Source of the DNA: an uncultured Eubacteriales bacterium
GTDB lineage: Bacteria; Bacillota; Clostridia; Oscillospirales; CAG-382
Direction: 5' to 3'
NCBI GenBank assembly: GCA_900548115.1
Contig: URJL01000038.1
Coordinates: 1-20,784, forward strand
DNA: 20,784 nt
Shown here: positions 13,800 through 20,784 of the stretch, piece after piece
How the letters are laid out: the number at the start of each line of letters is the position of its first letter
How positions within the stretch are numbered: the stretch's first letter is position 1
The notes under the pieces: model-generated
Database searches by the model: none
What the model was told of the DNA's origin: nothing
The model's input: only the letters and a program-made list of their open reading frames with translations
Made by a program: the position numbers and the translations under genes

Positions 13800-16700
13800 A
13801 TGAAACGCAATTTCGCAAAAAAGCTCCTGTGCGGTGCTTTGTCGCTTCTTACGGTGCTTGCGGCAGCCCCGATGAGCCCTTTTGCCGCAGAAGCGGATTC
13901 GGCGCAGAGCGGCTTTTCCGACGCGACGGTTTACCTTATCGACCTTTCGTCGGATAAGATCACGCCGCCGACCGGCGGCTTCGGTGTTCCGTTCGGAACG
14001 GGCTCTTACGCGCTCCGTTACTCCGACACCGAGTCGAAGACCTTCGAAAAATCGGTCTTTAACCATGCCGCCCCCAACGATCAGTGGTGGAAGGCAAACT
14101 GTACCTACACCTTTGACATTTCGGATTACACGGCGCAGGAAATCGCCTTTTCCTCGTACATCGGCTTTGTCGCCGAGCGCGGCGGCGCGACCGATACGGA
14201 CAAAAAAGGAAAAGCGGCGTTCTGCCTGTATGCCGACAATGTTCTTATAAAAAAGAGCGATTTTCTGACGGTCGACAGCCCGCTTACGCAGATGGTCGTG
14301 ACGATTCCCGCAGGAACACAGAAGCTCCGCTTCGAACAGGACGCGGGCGAGAAGAACGACACCGACTGGTGTCTGTGGGGCGACCCGAAGCTGATCCTTC
14401 CCGCAAAAGCCTATCTTGCCGATCTTCCCATGACGATGGGCGAGCCGAATTATAACAGCCGCGAGGCGGCAAACACCTATACTCTGCGCTATTCCGACAC
14501 CGAAAGCGTTTCGCTCGAAAAGAGCTTCCGCAACGACATGACCGGCGCGGGCAACTGGTGGGCGAGCGCAAACTTTTATTCCTTTGACGTTTCCGAATAC
14601 ACGGCGTCGGGTGCGACAGCTTTTACTTCGTACATCGGCTTTTTGGATTCGTGGAGCGGCAATATCGATACGAACAAAGAGGGCAAAGCGGCATTTTCGG
14701 TGTACGCCGACGATGTGCTTGCGGCGCAGAGCGATTTTATTACGCCCGACGACCCGCTGACCCGCATGACCGCCGTCATTCCGCAGGGAACCAAGAGCAT
14801 AAAGCTCTTAAATGACGCGGGCGAGAGCGGCGCATGGGATTATTGCATGTGGGGAACGCCTTACATCGCGCCTTCCTCCGATTCGATTTCCGAAGTGATC
14901 GTCTCGTGCGGAAAAGAAGTTCTCGCGGTCGATGAGAGTACGGCTCTTTCGGTTCGCGCGATCCTTTCGAGCGGCGCGGACGCCGTTTTGTCGGACGGCG
15001 ACATTACTTTTGAAAGCTCCGCCTCCGAGATCGTCTCGGTCTCCGGGGACGGCACGCTGACCGCCGCGGCACAGGGCTCGGCGATTGTCACCGTCACCGT
15101 GACGGTCGCGGGCACGTCGAAAAGCGCGGCGATCCCGATCCGCTGCGGCGACGCGGGACAGGAAAATCTCGTTCGCTACCTCGGCGATATGCCCCGCCTT
15201 TCCGCGTCGGTCGGATGGGGACCGCTGATTGTCGACGGCGGCTTCGACGGCAGAAAAATCCATTTTGCGTCGGGCAATATCACCTGCGACAAGGGCATCA
15301 CCGCGCACGCGCCCTCGGAGATCACCTACAATATCGAAGGACTCCCCGTTCTCTCCTTCCGTGCAACGGCGGGCATTTTGGACGATGAGGCCGCGGGCAA
15401 GGGTCTGGTAAAGTTTTTGGTCTATGCCGACGACACGCTCCTTTTCGAAAGCGAAAAGCTGACGAATCAGAGCGCCCCCGCCAATATCATCGCGCCGATT
15501 CCAAGCGGTTCCGAGACGCTCCGTCTTGTCATTGACGACTGCGGAAGCAAGAACAGCGACCATTCGGCATGGGGAAACGCCCGCATTATCATCGACGGCG
15601 CGCACGCAAAAGATGTTTATTCCTTTTCCGCGGCGCTGCCCGAAGGAATTCTTGCGGTCGGTGAAAAAACCGCCGTTTCGGTTTCGGGAACGCTGGTCGA
15701 CGGCTCGCCGCTCGATGCTGCGAGTGCAAGCCTTACGTATGCAAGCGAAAACGAAGAAATTTTCACGGTTGATGAAAACGGCACGGTTCTCGGCGTCGGC
15801 GACGGCATCGGAACGCTCACCGTGACCGCTTCTTCGGGACTGAATCAAAAGACCGCAAGCGTTCGCGTCATCGTCGGAAACGCCGAGACCGATACGTTAA
15901 AGCGCGTCGCATCGCCCGACGGAAGCCGCGTTCTGTGCGTTTATCTCGATGAAAACGGCACGGCGCGTTATATTCTTCTTCTGAACGGCAAGACTCTCCT
16001 TCCGCTCTCGACGCTCGGCTTTGTCACCGATTCGGTCGACTTTACGAAGGGACTTACGCTCGAATCGGTTTCCGAACCGACCGCGGTGAATGAATCGTAT
16101 ACCCTCACCGCGCGCACCAAGGAGCATTACGAAAACAGCGGAACCGAGCGCACGTTTACTTTTAATAAAGACGGCGCGAAGATGGGACTTACCGTGCGCG
16201 TTTTTGATAACGGAGCGGCATTTTGCTACACGCTGACCTCGAAGAACGGCGAAAAGCTCACAATTAAAGAAGAAAAGACCGAGCTTTCGGTCTCTTTCGC
16301 GTATCGCGCATGGCTCATGCCCTATAACACGGGACTGGAGGGCAACTTCCGCAAGTATGAAAAGAGCGGCATTTCCGCCGGCATTTCGTACAATCTCCCC
16401 GCCCTTTTGGCGGACGAGGAAAACGACCGCTATTGTCTCGCGACCGAGGCGGTCTTCAATCCCGAATACAGCGGCTCGCACGTCGAAGGCACGACCGACG
16501 GCGATCTTCGCTTTGCCGCGTACAATAATGAGCTCGTGACCGTCTCGTCCCCCTTTACGACACCGTGGCGCGTATTGGCGGCGGGAAGTCTTGCCGACAT
16601 CACCGAAAACAGCCTTGTCACCGATCTTTCGGACGATTCCGACGAAAATATCGATTATTCGTTTGCCGTTCCCGGCATCTCGGCATGGTCATGGCTCACC

Positions 16701-19700
16701 GAGGGCGGAAGCGGACAGGTAAATCTTGCGACCCACAAAAAATACGTCGATTACGCCGCCGAAATGGGCTGGAGCTATTACACTCTCGACGACGGCTGGC
16801 AGCCGCGCGACGGCAGCACCTATAAAATTCAGGGCGGAACCTACGACTGGTTTCCCGAGCTTGTCGAATATGCGAACAATAAGGGCGTAAAGCTTATCGT
16901 TTGGGTTCACAAGGTCAACTGCGTGAACGAGAGCGACATGAACGCCCTGCTCGAGGAATACGCTTCTCTCGGCGTTGCGGGTATCAAGATCGACTTCTTC
17001 GATTCCGAAGCGCAGAGCATTATGGCGCTGTACGACCGCGTGTATAAAAAATGCGCGTCGTTGGGACTGGTCGTCAACTGCCACGGCGCGAACAAGCCCA
17101 CGGGCGAAGTCCGCACTTATCCGAACGTTATGGCGCGCGAGGCGGTTCGCGGCGAGGAATATCGCTTCGAAAGCTTCGACGCCGCGCAGTATACGATTCT
17201 TCCCTTTATCCGCGGAACGGTCGGACCTGCCGACGTGACCGAAATGCTCTCGCCCTCCCTGTATGCCGACACCACCTGCGGCTCGCAGGTCGCCATGTCG
17301 ATTCTCATGGCAAGCGGCATTCACTATATGGGTTCGGGTCCCGAGGAAATGGAAAAAAGCCCCGCGAAGGGACTGTACCAAAACTTCCCCGCCGTATGGG
17401 ACGACACGAAGCTTATCGAAGGAAAGCTCGGCGAATATGCGGCGCTCCTTCGCCGCAGCGGCAAGGTTTATTATGCCGCCGGCATTACGACCGAAGAGCG
17501 CACGGCATCCTTCCGGCTTGATTTTCTCGGCGACGGGAAATATCTTGCCGAGCTGTATCGCGACGGCGGCGACATTATGACGCTTGTGCGTGAGACAAGC
17601 GTGGTCGAAAAGGGCGATACGATCACCGTTTCCATGCTCCGCCGCGGCGGCGCGACGATCCGTCTCACTCCTCTTTCGGACTTTACGACCCCCGAAAGCC
17701 TTGCTTTCGATACCGAAAAAATCATTCTCGACGTCGGCACGACGCTTGATCTTACCCCTGCCGTTTCGGAAGGGGCGAGCACCGACGCACTTCTTTACTC
17801 CTCCTCGAACGAAAACGTCGTTTCTTATGAGGGCGGAAGACTGTACGCCAAAGCGGCGGGCGCCGTGACCGTGCGCGTCACGAGCGCGAACGACCCCTCG
17901 GTCTTTGCCGAATGCTTTGTCGGCGTGCGGCGGGCGGACGATTCGACGCCTGCCGTCGAAGTGACCGCGCCCGATACCGTTGCGGAAAACACCCCCTTTA
18001 CGATCTCTTTTGACGCGTCGGAGGGCGTTTCGGAAGCCAATTATCGGCTTTATGACGGCGAATTTTCGCCCGTTGCGATTTCCTTCCGTTCGGTCTCGGA
18101 CGGAAAAGTTTCGCTTACTCTTTCGCTCCCGTGCGGCGATGTTCTCTCGATCTGCGACGGGGACGGAAACGAGCGCACCTTCGTAAAAATCTCGTCCTCC
18201 GTAACGCTCACCTTTGACGGAAAAGACGATATTACGGCTTTCTCGGGCGAAAGCGTCACGCTTCCCGCAAACGACACCGAAAATTTTGCGGGCTGGCGAT
18301 ACGGCGAAAAGACCTATGCGCCTAAGAGAACCTTCACCGTTCCCTACGGCGTTTCGAAGGTTCTCTTCACGACGGCAAAAATCGGCGAAAACGGCGAGGC
18401 GGTCGTTTATCTCGACCCGCAGAACGGCGACGACGGCGCCTTCGGCTTCTCGTCGGAAAACCCCGTCAAAACGCTCGAAAAAGCCGCGGAAAAATTGAAC
18501 GCGTATACGGGAAGCGAAGAAAAGATCCTCGCTTTCTCGGGCGAGCTTTCCGTGTCGGGCACGCTTCCGAGCGGAGTCTTTACGTACCGCGGAAGAAACG
18601 GCGCGGGCTTTACGCTCGCGGACGGGCTTACGCTTGCGGGCGACACGACCTTTGAAAGCTTTAATCTGTGCGTATCGGGGCAGTTCCTCTTTATCAACAC
18701 GCGCGGCAATGCGCTCACCTTCGGCGAGGGCATTACGAACGTCGGAAGCAAGTGGCCCTGCCTTATCCACTCGGGAACGCAGAATTACAACGGAAAGCGC
18801 GAACGCGTAACGATTGAAAGCGGTATCGTCACGATCTATGCGGGAACGTATTACAATTACGACAACGCCAGGACCACGGCGGGCGCGGATTATACCGTGA
18901 ACGGCGGCGATGTGACGCTTACGTTCCGTTCGGACGGATATCTTGCCGAGCATAAGGGCGCGACCTTTACCGATACCGTAAATATTCTGCACAACGGCGG
19001 ACGGCTTGCCGTTTCGGTCGGAAGCTCAAGCGCGCGCCCCGTCACCTTTGAAAAGGCGGTAACGCTTATTTCAAACTACGGCGCAAAGCCCATCGTCTCG
19101 GACATCGCGCCGTATGCCGAGGGCGGATTCTATTCGGTCGTTTCGGAAAAATTCGGCTCCTGTCACGTCGAATCCGACGCACCCGGTTCTTTTAAAGTTC
19201 TGTGCGACGAGGGCGTGAACGCCTTTGCCGACGGCGTAAAATGCACTGCGTTTCAAGCGGAATCGGGCAAGACCGTGACCGTGACCTATCGCGCCGATAA
19301 GGCGGCGTCGATCGGAAGCACCCTTTACGATACGCTCTCCGACGCCCTTTCGGCGGCACAGGCGGGCGACACCGTAACGCTTTTGCAGTCGGCGGCGACG
19401 GAAGAAGCCCTCCCTGTCAAAAGCGGCGTGCTTCTTGATCTCGATCTCTTTGCGGTAACCGGAAAGCTCATTCTTTCCGAAGGCGCGGCTGTTGCGGCAA
19501 AGCGCGCCGTTTCGGAAATTCTTCCGAGCCTTGCGGGCGAAAACGGCGGCGGAATCGTTTTCCGCACCGAAAACGGAAAGAATCTCTTCACGGTCGGTTC
19601 CTTTGCGAAAAACGACGGAAAAGTCCTTCTCTCGGGCGACACGCTTTATACGGTAAGAGAGAACGGCGAAAACCTGCAACTTTCTTATGCTGACAACGAA

Positions 19701-20784
19701 AAAGAATATACCGCCTATCTTGCGGGCGTTTCCGCAATAAGCGGCAAAAACATCGCCTTTGAAAGCGGCGCGGTCGAGTTGCTCACCGCTCTTTCGGGCG
19801 GAACGCTCACCCTTTCGGGCGGCAAGGCTAAGACCGTTCTTGCCGAAAACAAAACGACCGTAAATCTTGCGGGCGGCAAATTCGATTCACTCCTGCGCGG
19901 CGATAAAAGCGCCTCGGTCACGGTCAACACGAGCGACAGCACCTATATTTTCTCAGGCTTCGGCGAAGATGATCGTGCGCGCTTTATCACCCTTTCGATG
20001 TACGGCATGCAGCTGCGCACGTCGGGCGTTCAGGGCTTGCGCTTCATCGCGCGCCTTTCGGGCGAATATAAGAACCGCACCGACTTCTCCTACGGATTGG
20101 TCGTTCTTCCCGAAAATCTTATCCCCGAGGGCGGAAAACTTACGATCGATACCGCGCGGGCAAAAACGATCGAGAGCCGCGACGACGGTTTCAAGATCTT
20201 CGATGAAGACGACGAAGCGCGTCTTTACACCGTATGCATCACGGGCATTGCCGCCTCCGATTACAACCGCCGCTATACCGTGCGCGCCTTTATCCGCTAT
20301 ACGGTAAACGGCGGGGAAAAAATCGTGTACAGCGACGCAATGAGCGGCAGCATCCTCGAGGTCATCGAGGGACTGAAAACGCAATATCCGGGGCAGTACG
20401 ACGAGCTTTACGATACGATCATGCAGGATTATTCCGATACCTTTCTTTCGGCGGGGGAGTTTAAGACGCTCCTTATATCCGAAGCCGAAAACGGGATGAA
20501 AACGTTTCCCCTTTCGTTTTCTTCCCCCGACACCGCGCTCTCTCTTACGGGAGAGAGCGGTGTCCTGTCCGACTGGAGCGTGACCGACTATATCGCGCTC
20601 GACGTCGAGAAATATCCGATCCTGCAATATTGTCTTTCGGGCAAAAAAGGCGTTCTTTCGGCGGCTTTTTACGACGAAGGGAAAAATTTTCTCTCGGGGA
20701 TCGGCTCAAGCTCGACCGACGAGTATGAGATTTTGATTTATAACGCCGAAATCCCGAAAGCGGCAAAATACGTTCGCTTTTCGA
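13800..20784 (+). CDS. Giant secreted multidomain GH97 glycoside hydrolase (3' end outside window)
   Basis: Open from ATG 13800 (AAGGAGG site) to the window edge, over 2,328 aa. Signal peptide to about residue 30. Two related NPCBM-like carbohydrate-binding modules (about 40-200 and 205-358) are followed by a BIG2 Ig-like domain (361-455), a classic NPCBM with KGITAHAPSEITYNI (456-600) and another BIG2 (606-695). The GH97 N-terminal beta domain (700-947) and catalytic barrel (951-1250) follow, the barrel with ISAWSWLTEGG, YVDYAAEMGWSYYTLDDGWQ, GIKIDFFD, NCHGANKPTG and AREAVRGEEY. A further BIG2 (about 1300-1380), a beta-helix-like region opening VYLDPQNGDDGAFG (about 1540) and a C-terminal region found in Clostridia surface proteins complete it. 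By analogy with retaining GH97 alpha-galactosidases, Asp1065 would be the nucleophile and Glu1114 the acid/base. It probably releases alpha-linked galactose or glucose outside the cell. No anchor is seen yet. Confidence 0.88.
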   Translation, partial: MKRNFAKKLLCGALSLLTVLAAAPMSPFAAEADSAQSGFSDATVYLIDLSSDKITPPTGGFGVPFGTGSYALRYSDTESKTFEKSVFNHAAPNDQWWKANCTYTFDISDYTAQEIAFSSYIGFVAERGGATDTDKKGKAAFCLYADNVLIKKSDFLTVDSPLTQMVVTIPAGTQKLRFEQDAGEKNDTDWCLWGDPKLILPAKAYLADLPMTMGEPNYNSREAANTYTLRYSDTESVSLEKSFRNDMTGAGNWWASANFYSFDVSEYTASGATAFTSYIGFLDSWSGNIDTNKEGKAAFSVYADDVLAAQSDFITPDDPLTRMTAVIPQGTKSIKLLNDAGESGAWDYCMWGTPYIAPSSDSISEVIVSCGKEVLAVDESTALSVRAILSSGADAVLSDGDITFESSASEIVSVSGDGTLTAAAQGSAIVTVTVTVAGTSKSAAIPIRCGDAGQENLVRYLGDMPRLSASVGWGPLIVDGGFDGRKIHFASGNITCDKGITAHAPSEITYNIEGLPVLSFRATAGILDDEAAGKGLVKFLVYADDTLLFESEKLTNQSAPANIIAPIPSGSETLRLVIDDCGSKNSDHSAWGNARIIIDGAHAKDVYSFSAALPEGILAVGEKTAVSVSGTLVDGSPLDAASASLTYASENEEIFTVDENGTVLGVGDGIGTLTVTASSGLNQKTASVRVIVGNAETDTLKRVASPDGSRVLCVYLDENGTARYILLLNGKTLLPLSTLGFVTDSVDFTKGLTLESVSEPTAVNESYTLTARTKEHYENSGTERTFTFNKDGAKMGLTVRVFDNGAAFCYTLTSKNGEKLTIKEEKTELSVSFAYRAWLMPYNTGLEGNFRKYEKSGISAGISYNLPALLADEENDRYCLATEAVFNPEYSGSHVEGTTDGDLRFAAYNNELVTVSSPFTTPWRVLAAGSLADITENSLVTDLSDDSDENIDYSFAVPGISAWSWLTEGGSGQVNLATHKKYVDYAAEMGWSYYTLDDGWQPRDGSTYKIQGGTYDWFPELVEYANNKGVKLIVWVHKVNCVNESDMNALLEEYASLGVAGIKIDFFDSEAQSIMALYDRVYKKCASLGLVVNCHGANKPTGEVRTYPNVMAREAVRGEEYRFESFDAAQYTILPFIRGTVGPADVTEMLSPSLYADTTCGSQVAMSILMASGIHYMGSGPEEMEKSPAKGLYQNFPAVWDDTKLIEGKLGEYAALLRRSGKVYYAAGITTEERTASFRLDFLGDGKYLAELYRDGGDIMTLVRETSVVEKGDTITVSMLRRGGATIRLTPLSDFTTPESLAFDTEKIILDVGTTLDLTPAVSEGASTDALLYSSSNENVVSYEGGRLYAKAAGAVTVRVTSANDPSVFAECFVGVRRADDSTPAVEVTAPDTVAENTPFTISFDASEGVSEANYRLYDGEFSPVAISFRSVSDGKVSLTLSLPCGDVLSICDGDGNERTFVKISSSVTLTFDGKDDITAFSGESVTLPANDTENFAGWRYGEKTYAPKRTFTVPYGVSKVLFTTAKIGENGEAVVYLDPQNGDDGAFGFSSENPVKTLEKAAEKLNAYTGSEEKILAFSGELSVSGTLPSGVFTYRGRNGAGFTLADGLTLAGDTTFESFNLCVSGQFLFINTRGNALTFGEGITNVGSKWPCLIHSGTQNYNGKRERVTIESGIVTIYAGTYYNYDNARTTAGADYTVNGGDVTLTFRSDGYLAEHKGATFTDTVNILHNGGRLAVSVGSSSARPVTFEKAVTLISNYGAKPIVSDIAPYAEGGFYSVVSEKFGSCHVESDAPGSFKVLCDEGVNAFADGVKCTAFQAESGKTVTVTYRADKAASIGSTLYDTLSDALSAAQAGDTVTLLQSAATEEALPVKSGVLLDLDLFAVTGKLILSEGAAVAAKRAVSEILPSLAGENGGGIVFRTENGKNLFTVGSFAKNDGKVLLSGDTLYTVRENGENLQLSYADNEKEYTAYLAGVSAISGKNIAFESGAVELLTALSGGTLTLSGGKAKTVLAENKTTVNLAGGKFDSLLRGDKSASVTVNTSDSTYIFSGFGEDDRARFITLSMYGMQLRTSGVQGLRFIARLSGEYKNRTDFSYGLVVLPENLIPEGGKLTIDTARAKTIESRDDGFKIFDEDDEARLYTVCITGIAASDYNRRYTVRAFIRYTVNGGEKIVYSDAMSGSILEVIEGLKTQYPGQYDELYDTIMQDYSDTFLSAGEFKTLLISEAENGMKTFPLSFSSPDTALSLTGESGVLSDWSVTDYIALDVEKYPILQYCLSGKKGVLSAAFYDEGKNFLSGIGSSSTDEYEILIYNAEIPKAAKYVRFS

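Noticed and set aside
14808..15848. A 346-codon minus-strand open frame
   Set aside because: It is a shadow of the NPCBM/BIG2 part of the GH97 gene, with no motif and an Arg/Asp-rich composition.
16689..18992. A 767-codon minus-strand open frame
   Set aside because: It is antisense to the GH97 gene, Arg-rich and low in complexity, with no family motif. The sense strand encodes clear GH97 and BIG2 domains here.

Overview
The window reads as about 21 kb from an anaerobic gut-type Clostridia genome (probably Oscillospirales or Christensenellales, by inference). The reasons are strong AAGGAGG-type ribosome sites, sigma-A promoters with 16-18 nt spacers, a TIGR03905/TSCPD-type protein, S-layer homology (SLH) and BIG2-type surface domains, TM2 and DUF2752 small membrane proteins, and an AraC-controlled carbohydrate gene set. 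There are no rRNA, tRNA, transposase, integrase or CRISPR sequences.

Layout. 1-115 (-) is the start of a TSCPD-domain gene with a clear promoter and an operator-like palindrome. 425-2802 (+) is a three-gene run: a decayed TIR plus BspA-type leucine-rich-repeat gene, an ion-transporter-superfamily permease whose ATG overlaps the preceding stop, and a small lipoprotein. A bidirectional terminator follows at 2820-2857. 2879-3907 (-) is aldose 1-epimerase (galM). 4011-4427 is an unusual gene-free stretch of consecutive perfect stem-loops, part of which recurs at 12571-12793. 4400-6319 (-) is a glutaminase-A-like (DUF4964/5127/4965/1793-type) protein. It is divergent from 6713-10054 (+), a secreted SLH protein with a C-terminal parallel beta-helix domain. 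10331-11004 (-) is a DUF2752/TM2 pair with its own promoter and terminator. 11157-12350 (-) is a Gfo/Idh/MocA oxidoreductase. 12810-13607 (-) is an AraC-family regulator, divergent from 13800 to beyond 20784 (+), a giant secreted multidomain GH97 glycoside hydrolase that runs off the window.

How they may work together. From about 2.9 kb onward the content suits polysaccharide or glycoside use. A secreted GH97 enzyme and an SLH-anchored beta-helix protein would act outside the cell. Mutarotase, a sugar-type oxidoreductase and the glutaminase-A-like protein would act inside. The AraC protein is the natural candidate regulator because its promoter abuts that of the GH97 gene. This is inference from families and gene order; no substrate can be read from the sequence.

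The most unusual items are the decayed TIR-LRR gene with two frame changes and an apparent internal deletion, and the dispersed stem-loop repeat. The two copies of that repeat differ at stem positions but keep pairing, and one copy has a 43-bp tandem duplication. A very large GH97 architecture in a Clostridia-like genome also stands out.
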